A stretch of 34,149 bases of DNA. It comes from Streptomyces sp. DI166 (GTDB lineage Bacteria > Actinomycetota > Actinomycetes > Streptomycetales > Streptomycetaceae). The notes beneath the pieces are model-generated. The model was not told the origin of the DNA. It was given only the letters and a program-made list of their open reading frames with translations, and did no database searches. Both the position numbers and the translations under genes were made by a program. Where the stretch lies: the NCBI RefSeq assembly GCF_900091315.1, contig NZ_FLSP01000089.1, positions 1 to 34,149 of the forward strand, given 5' to 3'. Each line of letters starts with the position of its first letter. Within the stretch, counting starts at the first letter, position 1. Positions 16,716-24,875 of this stretch are shown piece by piece.

Positions 16716-16773
16716 CCGGGGGCCGCGGCCGCGACTGTTGCAGAACGCGCGCAGTCGTGGCCGTAACCCCCGG
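16716..16773 (+). terminator. Nested hairpin after the two-TM gene
   Basis: GGCCGCGACTG (16727-16737) pairs with CAGTCGTGGCC (16752-16762) with one G-U pair. Outside it CCGGGGG (16716-16722) pairs with CCCCCGG (16767-16773). It starts six bases after the stop codon. The remaining bases to 16910 hold no gene and presumably the promoter of the next one; no clear consensus is visible. Confidence 0.6.
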
Positions 16774-16910
16774 CACCACCCGATTGGACCAGGGATTTCC
16801 GGGTCCCATCGGCATCCGAACACCCGTCCTTTAGGGCGAGCTTGTCCGGGTTTGTCGACGGGCGTGTAACAGCGGTTAAGGGGCGGATCGGGGGCGGGAA
16901 TCTGCGGGTC

Positions 16911-17948
16911 ATGAACCACAACACCCCGCTCTCCCCCCGCCCCCTCCACCAGCTCGCCGACGCCCGCCGCCGGGTTCTGACGGCAACGCAGTTGCGCGCA
17001 CACGGAGTTGCGACCGCCGAGATCAACGAGCAGTGCCGGGCCGGTGGCCCCTGGCAGCAGTTCCTGCCGGGCGTCTACCTGCTCCACCCCGGCCCGCCGA
17101 CCAGCGAGGAGCGGCTGAACGCGGTCCTGCTGTACGCGGCGCGGGAGCGGACGGCCGGGGTGCCGTCCCAGCCGGAGGCGGACCAGCCGCACCGGCCGGT
17201 GTACGCCGAGGCGATGATCACCGGCCTCGCGGCGCTGACCCTGCACGGCTTCTCCGCCACTCCCCCGCTGACCTCCCTGGACCGCATCGACGTCCTGGTC
17301 CCGCGCCTGCGCCGGCTGCGCTCCACGGGCTGCGCCCGGATCGTCCGTACGCCGTCGCTGCCGAAGGCGGAGCAGGTCACGGGGCTGCCGGTGGCCCCCG
17401 TGCCGCGTGCCCTCGCCGACGCGGTGGCCGAACTCTCCGACGCGGGCGCCGTCCGCCGTCTGCTCACCGAGGCGGTGCGCGGCGGTCACTGCGAACCGGC
17501 GGCGGTGGTCCGGGAGTTGACCGCGGCGAAGCTGCTGGGCCGACCGCATGTGGTGGACGCCGTGGACTCCCTGCTGGCCGAGGGCCGCGCCATCGCCGAG
17601 GACCGCCTGTACACGATGGTCCGCGAGTACGGCCTGCCCGACCCGGTCTGGAACGTCGACCTGCGCCTGCCGGGCGGACCCCACCTCGGGGGCCTGGACG
17701 CGTACTGGCCCGAGCACGCGGTCGCGGTGGAACTGGACACCCGGGCCCCCCGCCAGGACGAGGACGCCCTGTGGTCGGAGTACGCCCGCAAGCGCGAGCA
17801 CCTGGAGCGGCTCGGCATCACGGTCGTGTACGTCACTCCGAAGAAGCTCCGCGAGTCACTTGAGCAGCAGGCGGCCGTCGTCCGCACGGCCCTGATGGCG
17901 TCGGCGGACCGGGATCCGGCGGCGTATGTCGTGGTGTTGCCCCGGTAG
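16911..17948 (+). CDS. AbiEi-type N-terminus with DUF559/Vsr-like C-terminal domain
   Basis: A 345-residue protein. Residues about 12-60 (LADARRRVLTATQLRAHGV to FLPGVYLLH) form the winged-helix-like start found in AbiEi-family antitoxin-domain proteins. The C-terminus (about 225-320) resembles DUF559/Vsr nuclease-fold proteins: AEDRLYTMVREYGLPDP, then D263, E274-L-D276 in LDAYWPEHAVAVELD, then REHLERLGITVVYVTPKKL. A D...ExD arrangement could bind metal, but the usual lysine of PD-(D/E)XK sites is not obvious. No AbiEii toxin gene is adjacent, so this is not a visible type IV toxin-antitoxin pair. The ATG at 16911 follows a GGCGGGA stretch. Such stand-alone proteins are common in actinobacteria and their function is unknown. 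Confidence 0.75.
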   Translation: MNHNTPLSPRPLHQLADARRRVLTATQLRAHGVATAEINEQCRAGGPWQQFLPGVYLLHPGPPTSEERLNAVLLYAARERTAGVPSQPEADQPHRPVYAEAMITGLAALTLHGFSATPPLTSLDRIDVLVPRLRRLRSTGCARIVRTPSLPKAEQVTGLPVAPVPRALADAVAELSDAGAVRRLLTEAVRGGHCEPAAVVRELTAAKLLGRPHVVDAVDSLLAEGRAIAEDRLYTMVREYGLPDPVWNVDLRLPGGPHLGGLDAYWPEHAVAVELDTRAPRQDEDALWSEYARKREHLERLGITVVYVTPKKLRESLEQQAAVVRTALMASADRDPAAYVVVLPR

Positions 17949-17975
17949 GCAGACCAGGGGGACATCAGGAGGGGA

Positions 17976-18016
17976 GAGGAGGGGCCGCCGGGCGCTGCGC
18001 CGGGCGGCCCCTCCTC
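17976..18016. terminator. Bidirectional terminator hairpin
   Basis: GAGGAGGGGCCGC (17976-17988) pairs exactly with GCGGCCCCTCCTC (18004-18016). It lies between the convergent AbiEi-like gene (stop at 17948) and the serine hydrolase gene (stop at 18026). Confidence 0.85.
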
Positions 18017-18025
18017 GTGTGTTCG

Positions 18026-19174
18026 CTACTTTCCGCAGAACTCCGCCTCCACCACCGCCTCCGTGTCCCCCGACCAGTCGCCGTTGAAGTTGAAGGACAG
18101 GGAGTGGCGGCCGTCGGTGGTGGTGACGGCCTCCGAGACCGAGCCGTGGATGCCGCCGCCGTGGCCCCAGACCTTGATGCCGCAGGACAGTTCGCGTTCC
18201 ATCAGGCCGAGGCCGTAGCCGGCGTTCGGGGCCCCCTCGACCTCGACCGTGGTCTTCATCTCCTTCAACTGGCGAGGAGGCAGGAGCTTGCCCTTCTGCA
18301 GGGCGCTGTAGAAGCGGTTCAGGTCCGAGGAGTTGGAGATCATCTCGCCCGCCGCGTGGGCGAGGGTGGGGCTGAGGGTGGTGACGTCGTAGGTGGGGCC
18401 CGTCGTGGCGACGGCGAGCTTGCTGTAGGCGCGGCTGCTCGGCTGGGGGACGGTGACCCGGGTGCCGGGGACCGAGGTCGCGCGCATCTTGAGCGGGTCG
18501 AGGATGCGGGCGCGGATCTCGTCGCCGTAGGCGTGGCCGGTGGCCTGCTCGATCACCAGGCCCGCCAGGACGAAGTTGGTGTTGGAGTAGGACCAGTCGG
18601 TGCCGGGTTCGAAGACCGGCTCGTGGGTCATGGCGAGGGCGACCAGGTCCTCGGGCGGCGTGGTGTCGTAACGGTGCTGGAAGAAGCCGTCCTTGAGGAA
18701 GTAGGTCCGGACGAAGGTCTTGTCGTCCGTGTAGTTGTAAATGCCGCTGGTGTGGTTGAGGAGTTGGCGCAGGGTGATGCGGGTGCCGTCGTGGCCGTTG
18801 CCCTCGACCAGGCCCGGCAGCCACTTGTCCACCGTGTCGTCCAGGGACAGCCGGCCCTCGGCCTCCAGTTGGAGCAGCACGGTGGCGACGAAGGTCTTGG
18901 TGATGCTGCCGACGCGGTAACGGTCGTCCGCCGAGCGCTTCTTGCCCGTCCTCAGGTTGCCCACGCCCGCCGTGGCGGACCAGGCGCGGCCGCTCTCCCG
19001 CGCGGTGGCCGTCACTCCGGGCACCCCGTCCTTGACCGCCGCCCGCATCGCCTCGCGGGTGGCGGTGTGGCCGCCGTCCTTCGTGTCCGGGGCGGCGAGG
19101 GCGGGGCCCGCCAGGGCCGCGGAGAGCGCGAGCGCCGTGGCGGCCACCAGCGTGACGCGTACGCGTGTGGTCAT
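18026..19174 (-). CDS. Secreted serine hydrolase, R61-type DD-peptidase/class C beta-lactamase family
   Basis: A 382-residue exported penicillin-recognising enzyme. A signal peptide (1-28, ending GPALAAPD) precedes the S12 catalytic fold: S90ITK93 supplies the nucleophile and general base, Y196SN198 is the second motif and H338GG340 the third, HxG as in Streptomyces R61 DD-carboxypeptidase. The stretch RITLRQLLNHTSGIYNYT is also R61-like. The likely role is D-alanyl-D-alanine carboxypeptidase or peptide esterase activity on the outer side of the membrane; true beta-lactamase activity is less likely. AAGGGGGAAG upstream supports the ATG at 19174. No operon partner is evident, and the 150-bp gap to the next gene holds no clear feature. 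Confidence 0.9.
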   Translation of the reverse strand: MTTRVRVTLVAATALALSAALAGPALAAPDTKDGGHTATREAMRAAVKDGVPGVTATARESGRAWSATAGVGNLRTGKKRSADDRYRVGSITKTFVATVLLQLEAEGRLSLDDTVDKWLPGLVEGNGHDGTRITLRQLLNHTSGIYNYTDDKTFVRTYFLKDGFFQHRYDTTPPEDLVALAMTHEPVFEPGTDWSYSNTNFVLAGLVIEQATGHAYGDEIRARILDPLKMRATSVPGTRVTVPQPSSRAYSKLAVATTGPTYDVTTLSPTLAHAAGEMISNSSDLNRFYSALQKGKLLPPRQLKEMKTTVEVEGAPNAGYGLGLMERELSCGIKVWGHGGGIHGSVSEAVTTTDGRHSLSFNFNGDWSGDTEAVVEAEFCGK

Positions 19175-19324
19175 GTCTTCCCCCTTCGTGGGCCCGGCGC
19201 GCCGCTCGCGCCAGGTCGGTCGGGAAGGCAGACCTGTGGTGGTTGGGGATGGTTGAGCTGTTGTAGTCCGGTTGGGTGAAATTCAGCCCTTCTCAAGCCA
19301 GACGGGCGGTGATCTCGGGGGTGT

Positions 19325-20203
19325 TCAGGGCTGGTCCGGGTTCGCGGGTGAGTACTCGGGGGCCGACCAGCGCAGGGGTACGGCGGAGGGGATCTCCCAC
19401 ACCTCCGCCAGGTGGAAGCGGACGCGTCGTTCGGGGGTCAGCTCCACCCTCGCCTCGCCCGTCAGGTGCAGGGCCGTGCCCGAGGTCCAGTCCAGGAGGA
19501 GCAGGCCCGCCCGGGGGTCGGTGGCGAGGTTGCCCAGGGACAGGAACATGGAGTTGCCCGGGTAGTCGCGCCAGCTCAGTTCGCGCGGCGACTCGACGCC
19601 GACGAAGCCCGGGTTGCCGCCTCGGTGGCTGGCGTCGGCGCCGTCCGCGTGGACGCTGGCCAGGAAGAAGGTGTCGGCGGCTGCGATGAACTCCGCCTGG
19701 CGCGCGGTCAGTTCGGTGGTACGCAGCGGCTTGCCCGGGCTTCGGTCCGGTACGTACTCGTACGTCTCCCTGCGTTGCAGGTACTTCGGGCAGTTGGCGA
19801 AGACCCGGTCCGCCTCGACCGCGAAGCCTCTCGGGGTCGGGCGCAGGGTGCCGTTCAGCCGCATCCGGCGCCGGGTGCGCGGGTCCAGGGCGAGGGTGCC
19901 GACGGGGGCGCCCTCGGTGGTCAGGGCCGTCGCGAGCGGGGAGGTCGAGGTGTCCCCGCTCGCGACGGAGATCCGACGGGGGCCGGTGGCGCGGACGAAC
20001 CCCGGGACCCCGGCCAGCGGCGCCGCCCACACCCTGCCGTCCGCGGGGTCGGCGGCGCCGATCACCAGCAGCGGCTGGAGTTCCAGGAAGGCGGCGGCGA
20101 CCGGCTTGATGCCTTCCCCGACGGACCGGCCGACGTGGGCGGCCAGGTCCCGCACGCCGAGCCGGTCCTGGAGGGCCAGTGAGCCCTCGTGGTAGATGGC
20201 CAT
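19325..20203 (-). CDS. Pyridoxamine 5'-phosphate oxidase-like flavin-binding protein
   Basis: A 292-residue protein with the split-barrel fold of PNPOx-like proteins, probably binding FMN, F420 or another cofactor. Recognisable segments are FLASVHADGADASHRGGNPGF, then MFLSLGNLATDPRAGLLLLDW, which is typical of PNPOx-family proteins, and LHLTGEARVEL. The N-terminal half looks like a second barrel-like repeat (LLVIGAADPADGRVWAAPLAG). CPKY (in FANCPKYLQRRE) is a motif seen in this subfamily. It starts two bases after the stop of the VOC gene (TAACCATG), so the two are translationally coupled. It is not the vitamin B6 enzyme PdxH. The substrate is unknown; detoxification or redox use is inferred from the neighbour. 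Confidence 0.82.
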   Translation of the reverse strand: MAIYHEGSLALQDRLGVRDLAAHVGRSVGEGIKPVAAAFLELQPLLVIGAADPADGRVWAAPLAGVPGFVRATGPRRISVASGDTSTSPLATALTTEGAPVGTLALDPRTRRRMRLNGTLRPTPRGFAVEADRVFANCPKYLQRRETYEYVPDRSPGKPLRTTELTARQAEFIAAADTFFLASVHADGADASHRGGNPGFVGVESPRELSWRDYPGNSMFLSLGNLATDPRAGLLLLDWTSGTALHLTGEARVELTPERRVRFHLAEVWEIPSAVPLRWSAPEYSPANPDQP

Positions 20204-20205
20204 GG

Positions 20206-20649
20206 TTAGAAGAATCCGCAGGTCGGAGCCGACTCATGGGGGGCCGGCGCGCCCTCGGCGCCGCTCGGCACCGAGATCTCCAGGCGGACGCCGTCGGGGT
20301 CGAAGAAGAAGATGCCCCCGGAGTCCGCCCCCTCGGCGTGGGCCACCATTCCGTCGTGGGCGAACTCCGCGCCGTACTCGCGCAGGGCCGTCTCGTACGC
20401 GCGGATCCTCTCGACGGAGTCCGCCTGGAAGGCGAGGTGGTGCAGGCCGGAACGGGCTCCGTCGTAGGCCTCCCCCGCCTGCTGCCACAGCGTGAGGACG
20501 GGGGCGCCGCCGTCGCCGAAGAACGCGTACCGCCGGCCCTCCTCCTTGCCCTCCGCCAGCAGGGAGAAGCCGAGGACGTCGCGGTAGAAGGCGAGCGAGC
20601 GGTCCAGGTCGGTGACGTTCAGGCCCACGTGGCCGGTGCGCAGGGTCAT
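20206..20649 (-). CDS. VOC (glyoxalase/bleomycin-resistance) family protein
   Basis: A 147-residue vicinal-oxygen-chelate protein with two beta-alpha-beta-beta-beta modules. The first opens TGHVGLNVTDLDRSLAFYRD and the second SGLHHLAFQADSVERIRAYE; the end FFFDPDGVRLEIS gives the metal-binding glutamate, with His of GHVGLNV and of LHHLAF as other likely ligands. Members include glyoxalases, dioxygenases and resistance proteins, so the reaction is not determined. The ATG at 20649 is preferred over 20661 because GGGAG precedes it at the right distance. It is first in a two-gene operon with the PNPOx-like protein and divergent from a CGNR regulator that probably controls it. Confidence 0.88.
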   Translation of the reverse strand: MTLRTGHVGLNVTDLDRSLAFYRDVLGFSLLAEGKEEGRRYAFFGDGGAPVLTLWQQAGEAYDGARSGLHHLAFQADSVERIRAYETALREYGAEFAHDGMVAHAEGADSGGIFFFDPDGVRLEISVPSGAEGAPAPHESAPTCGFF

Positions 20650-20679
20650 GGCTGCTCCCATCGGAGGCGGTGCGACTGC

Positions 20680-20752
20680 TTCTAACCGTTTAAAGTGAGG
20701 TTAGAGGTTAGAAACGGGGGCGTCAACCGGTCACGTACCCTTGACCGGTTAG
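20680..20752. promoter_or_regulatory. Operator region with repeated GGTTAG motifs (VOC operon / CGNR gene)
   Basis: The 121-bp divergent region carries TTCTAACC (20680-20687), its inverted copies GGTTAGA (20699-20705) and GGTTAGAA (20706-20713), and a perfect 9-bp inverted repeat AACCGGTCA (20725-20733)/TGACCGGTT (20742-20750) that continues into AG to give a further GGTTAG. The last palindrome lies 21-46 bp ahead of the CGNR start, where it would cover a promoter. The region is also locally AT-rich (CGTTTAAAG). These are probably binding sites for the CGNR regulator on its own gene and on the VOC-PNPOx operon. Confidence 0.6.
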
Positions 20753-20770
20753 TACGGAGGAGGAGCCCCC

Positions 20771-21304
20771 ATGTCCGACCCCCGCCCGCACATCGGCGAA
20801 CCGCTCGCGCTGGACCTGCTCAACACGCGCTGGATGCGGGACGGGGCCGTGCAGGACCTGCTCACCGACACCGACGGGCTCGCGATCTGGCTCGCCTCGA
20901 ACGGCCTCGACCACCTCTGCCCCGCCGACGACACCGCCCTGCGCCATCTGCGCCAGGCCCGCGACGCGATCAAGGCCGCCGTCGACGGGTCACCGAAGGA
21001 GGCGGCGCCGCTCGTCGACGAGGTGCTCGCGCACGGCCGTATCCGCGCCACCCTCACCGCCGACGGCCCCGGCGAGGTGCCGGAGTTCCGCTCCCCGGCC
21101 TGGGGACCCGCCTGGCTCGCCGCCCGGAACTACCTCACGCTGCTGGTGACCGCGCCCGACCGGATCCGCGTCTGCGCCCACGAGGCCTGCGTCCTGTACT
21201 TCTTCGACACCTCGCGCAACGGCACCCGCCGCTGGCACTCCATGGCGACCTGCGGAAACCGCGCGAAGGCGTCCCGGCATTACGCCCGCGCCAAGGAGGA
21301 CTGA
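20771..21304 (+). CDS. CGNR zinc-finger (ABATE-domain) transcriptional regulator
   Basis: A 177-residue regulator. Residues about 8-125 form the ABATE ligand-sensing domain (GEPLALDLLNTRW is typical), and the C-terminus carries the CGNR zinc finger: CAHEAC, then FDTSRNGTRRWHSMATCGNR and KASRHYARAKED. The four cysteine or histidine ligands and the CGNR signature are intact. GGAGGAG at 20757-20763 supports the ATG at 20771. Proteins of this family are putative stress or antibiotic-related regulators. The divergent arrangement with the VOC-PNPOx operon and the repeats between them suggest local control. The 217-bp region downstream (21305-21521) holds no gene; a GCCTT-GGGT-AAGGC hairpin at 21463-21476 is the only structure I noted. 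Confidence 0.92.
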   Translation: MSDPRPHIGEPLALDLLNTRWMRDGAVQDLLTDTDGLAIWLASNGLDHLCPADDTALRHLRQARDAIKAAVDGSPKEAAPLVDEVLAHGRIRATLTADGPGEVPEFRSPAWGPAWLAARNYLTLLVTAPDRIRVCAHEACVLYFFDTSRNGTRRWHSMATCGNRAKASRHYARAKED

Positions 21305-21521
21305 GCGGGCGGACACCCGGCAGGGCGACTTGGGAGCTTTTGCCGAGGGTCACCCCGGAATACCGAAACTCGCCCGGAGTTACCGGTGAACGCCCCGGAA
21401 AGGGATAGCGGGTTTTCCCCATTCCTCCATTTCGATTGTGTCAACTCTCCCCAAACATCCTTGCCTTGGGTAAGGCTGAGCGACCGCTCCACGATCGTTC
21501 CTTTACTCACAAGGGATGCCG

Positions 21522-24500
21522 ATGACCCACACCCCCCAGCGCGAACCCGTACCGGGTGCCAGACGCGCGGCCCGAATAGCCGTCGCGGCCGGGCTGGTGG
21601 CCGCGCTCTCCGCCGCCGGGCCGATACCCCTGGCCCTCGCCGCCGACTCCCCGGCCCCGGCCGACCCGGTCGTCAAGTCCGCTGACGACAAGCTCGGTTC
21701 GGACGACGCCGACCTGCTCGCCGAGGCCAAGGCGGCCGGTGACAAGCACGTCACGATGATGATCGCCACCGCTCCCGGCAAGACCGAGCAGGTCGCCGAG
21801 CAGCTCGACGCGGTCAAGGGCGGCTCGGTCGGCCGCACCTACGACAAGCTCGGCTACGTCCGGGCCACGGTGCCGACCGGCAAGGCGGACGCCGCCATCG
21901 CCGCCGCGGCGAAGCTCTCCTCCGTGCACGGCATCGACCTGCGCAAGGAGATCCCGCTGGACGACCCGGTCGTCCACACCAAGAAGTCGGGGTCCTCCGC
22001 GGCCACCTACCCGGCGCCGAACAAGAAGACGCCGGCCGAGAACCCGTACAACCCGTCCTTCGAGACCGGTGCCGTCGACTTCGTCGAGGACAACCCGAAG
22101 GCCGACGGCCGCGGCATCACCATCGGTGTGCTGGACTCCGGCGTGGACCTGTCCCACCCCGCGCTGCAGAAGACCACCACCGGTGAGCGGAAGATCGTCG
22201 ACTGGGTCACCGCGACCGACCCGATCGTCGACGGCGACGCCACCTGGCGCCCGATGGTCAACGACGTGACCGGGCCCACCTTCACCTACTCCGGCCGCAC
22301 CTGGACGGCACCCGCCGGGTCGTACCAGGTCAACCTGTTCCGCGAGTCGGTGACCGCGGGCGGTGACGCCAAGGGTGACGCGAACCGCGACGGCGACACC
22401 ACCGACGCCTGGGGCGTGCTCTACGACGCCGCGGCCGGCACGGTCCGGGTCGACCTGAACAACAACTTCGACTTCAGTGACGACACCCCGATGAAGCCGT
22501 ACAAGGACGGCTTCCAGATCGGGTGGTTCGGCACCGACAACCCGGACACCGACGTCGCCGAGCGGCAGCCGTTCGTCGTGGAGATCCGCAAGGACGTCCC
22601 GATGGACCCCTACGGCGGTGACTGGGTCGGCCAGAAGCGCGACTTCGTCAACATCGGTGTCATCGAGTCCGAGCACGGCACCCACGTCGCCGGTATCACC
22701 GCGGCCAAGGGCCTGTTCGGCGGCAGGATGAACGGTGCCGCGCCGGGCGCGAAGATCGTCTCCTCGCGCGCCTGCACCTGGAGCGGCGGCTGCACCAACG
22801 TCGCGCTCACCGAGGGCATGATCGACCTCGTCGTCAACCGCGGCGTCGACATCGTCAACATGTCCATCGGCGGTCTGCCGGCGCTCAACGACGGCAACAA
22901 CGCGCGCGCCGAGCTCTACACCCGCCTGATCGACACCTACGGCGTCCAGCTGGTGATCTCCGCGGGCAACTCCGGCCCCGGTGCCAACACCATCGGCGAC
23001 CCGGCCCTGGCCGACAAGGTCATCTCGGTCGGCGCCTCCGTCTCCCGCGAGACCTGGGCCGCCAACTACGGCTCCCAGGTCAAGACGCGGTACGCGATGA
23101 TGCCGTTCTCCTCGCGCGGTCCGCGTGAGGACGGCGGGTTCACCCCGACGCTCGTGGCGCCGGGTGCCGCGATCAACACCATCCAGACCTGGCTGCCGGG
23201 AGCCCCGGTCGCCGAGGCGGGCTACGACCTGCCGGCCGGCTACGGCATGCTGCAGGGCACCTCGATGGCCTCCCCGCAGGCCGCCGGTGCCTCCGCGCTG
23301 CTGCTGAGCGCCGCCAAGCAGAAGGGCATCGCGCTCACCCCGGCCACCCTGCGCACCGCGCTCACCTCGACCGCCGACCACATCAAGGGTGTGCAGGCGT
23401 ACGAGGAAGGCGCCGGCCTGATCAACATCCCGGACGCCTGGAAGGCGATCAAGAAGGGCGCGACCGCGCACACCTACACGGTGAAGGCGCCGGTCGACAC
23501 CGCGATCGACCAGTTCCTGAAGACGCCCGGCTACGGCACCGGCCTCTACGACCGCGAGGGCGGCCTGAAGGCCGGTCAGAAGAAGACGTACGAGATCACT
23601 CTGACCCGTACGTCCGGCGCCGACCGCGCGATCCGGCACGAGCTGCACTTCGAGAACAACGCCGGTGGCACCTTCAGGATCGTCGGCTCCGACGAGGTGA
23701 AGCTGCCGCTGAACAAGCCGGTCACCGTCAAGGTGCAGGCCAAGCCGAAGTCCGCCGGGCTCAAGAGCGCGATCCTTGAGGTCGACGACCCGAGCACCAA
23801 GGGCACCGACAAGCTGGTCATGACGACGGTCGTGGTCTCCGCGCCGCTGAAGTTCAGCTACTCGGGCTCCGGCACGGTGCAGCGCAACGCCACCCAGCAC
23901 CACTTCGTGACCGTCCCCGAGGGCGCCAAGTCCCTTGAGGTCGCGATCGGCGGGCTGAAGGGCAAGAGCCAGACCCGGTTCATCTCCATCCACCCGTACG
24001 GCGTCCCGGTCGACACCACGTCCACGCCGAACTGCTACAACAACTACCTCGACGGCAACGGCTGCCGCCCGGACGTGCGTTCGTACGCCGACCCGCAGCC
24101 CGGCGTCTGGGAGATCGAGGTCGAGGCGCGCCGTACGTCGCCGCTGCTCGACAACCCCTACAAGCTGGACGTCACCGTGCTCGGCGCGGCCTTCGACCCG
24201 GAGACCGTGACCGTGCCCGAGGCCAAGGTCGGCACCCCGGTCGAGGCCTCCTGGAAGGTGACGAACAACTTCGCCGCCCTGGACGGCAAGCTGGCCGGCG
24301 GCCCGCTCGGCTCCTCGAAGGCGGCCCGGCCGACCATCGCCGAGCACGAGACCCACACCACCACGGTCGAGGTGCCCGAGGGCGCCACGTCCCTGGACGT
24401 GGCGATCGGCAAGGTCACCGACACGGCCGCCGACCTGGACCTGACGGTCTTCGACAAGGACGGCAACCAGGTCGCGCAGTCCGCCGACGGCGACTCCGAG

Positions 24501-24812
24501 GAGTCGGTCTCCATCGCCGAGCCGGCCGCCGGTACCTACACGATCGAGGTCGACGGCTACTCGGTGCCGTCCGGCTCCACGGCCTACGACTACCTCGACG
24601 TGTTCTTCTCCGCCGCGCTCGGCTCGGTCACGGTCGACGAGTCGGCGCCGGTGAAGCTGGGCACGGGCGGCACCGCCACGGTGGCGGCGAGCGTCACCGC
24701 CAAGGCGGGCGCGCCGGAGGGCCGTGAGTTCTTCGGCCAGGTCCAGCTGGTCAACGCGCGCGGCACGGTCGCGGGCGCGGGCAGCGTGAAGATCGAGAAG
24801 GTCACGCCGTAG
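21522..24812 (+). CDS. Large secreted subtilisin-family (S8) serine protease
   Basis: A 1096-residue exported protease. A signal peptide (AARIAVAAGLVAALSAAG to ALAADSPAPA) and an I9-like propeptide (about 65-150) precede the catalytic domain with D205 (VLDSGVDLSHP), H385 (EHGTHVAGI) and S581 (GTSMASPQAAG), all intact. The D-to-H distance of 180 residues is far longer than in classical subtilisins and implies an inserted domain. After about residue 650 come Fn3-like and beta-sandwich segments, including PPC-like ones (TYTIEVDGYSV). There is no LPxTG or TM anchor, so release into the medium is likely. AAGGGA at 21511-21516 places the start at the ATG at 21522. The gene is monocistronic and ends in a strong hairpin. 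Confidence 0.93.
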   Translation: MTHTPQREPVPGARRAARIAVAAGLVAALSAAGPIPLALAADSPAPADPVVKSADDKLGSDDADLLAEAKAAGDKHVTMMIATAPGKTEQVAEQLDAVKGGSVGRTYDKLGYVRATVPTGKADAAIAAAAKLSSVHGIDLRKEIPLDDPVVHTKKSGSSAATYPAPNKKTPAENPYNPSFETGAVDFVEDNPKADGRGITIGVLDSGVDLSHPALQKTTTGERKIVDWVTATDPIVDGDATWRPMVNDVTGPTFTYSGRTWTAPAGSYQVNLFRESVTAGGDAKGDANRDGDTTDAWGVLYDAAAGTVRVDLNNNFDFSDDTPMKPYKDGFQIGWFGTDNPDTDVAERQPFVVEIRKDVPMDPYGGDWVGQKRDFVNIGVIESEHGTHVAGITAAKGLFGGRMNGAAPGAKIVSSRACTWSGGCTNVALTEGMIDLVVNRGVDIVNMSIGGLPALNDGNNARAELYTRLIDTYGVQLVISAGNSGPGANTIGDPALADKVISVGASVSRETWAANYGSQVKTRYAMMPFSSRGPREDGGFTPTLVAPGAAINTIQTWLPGAPVAEAGYDLPAGYGMLQGTSMASPQAAGASALLLSAAKQKGIALTPATLRTALTSTADHIKGVQAYEEGAGLINIPDAWKAIKKGATAHTYTVKAPVDTAIDQFLKTPGYGTGLYDREGGLKAGQKKTYEITLTRTSGADRAIRHELHFENNAGGTFRIVGSDEVKLPLNKPVTVKVQAKPKSAGLKSAILEVDDPSTKGTDKLVMTTVVVSAPLKFSYSGSGTVQRNATQHHFVTVPEGAKSLEVAIGGLKGKSQTRFISIHPYGVPVDTTSTPNCYNNYLDGNGCRPDVRSYADPQPGVWEIEVEARRTSPLLDNPYKLDVTVLGAAFDPETVTVPEAKVGTPVEASWKVTNNFAALDGKLAGGPLGSSKAARPTIAEHETHTTTVEVPEGATSLDVAIGKVTDTAADLDLTVFDKDGNQVAQSADGDSEESVSIAEPAAGTYTIEVDGYSVPSGSTAYDYLDVFFSAALGSVTVDESAPVKLGTGGTATVAASVTAKAGAPEGREFFGQVQLVNARGTVAGAGSVKIEKVTP

Positions 24813-24831
24813 CGGATACGCAGGTGACCAG

Positions 24832-24859
24832 GGGCGGGCGTCCGAACGGGCGCCCGCCC
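24832..24859. terminator. Terminator hairpin after the subtilase gene
   Basis: GGGCGGGCG (24832-24840) pairs with CGCCCGCCC (24851-24859), and the stem extends inward by a G-T pair and two G-C pairs to a 4-nt loop. TTTC follows. It lies between convergent genes. Confidence 0.8.
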
Positions 24860-24875
24860 TTTCTCGTGCGGTCCG

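Noticed and set aside
16911..17948. Type IV toxin-antitoxin pair
   Set aside because: Only an AbiEi-like domain is present. The neighbouring genes are not AbiEii-type nucleotidyltransferases.
21507..24356. A 949-codon open frame antisense to the subtilase
   Set aside because: The composition is Gly/Arg/Val/Asp repetitive with no motif, and the plus strand carries an intact protease with all catalytic residues.
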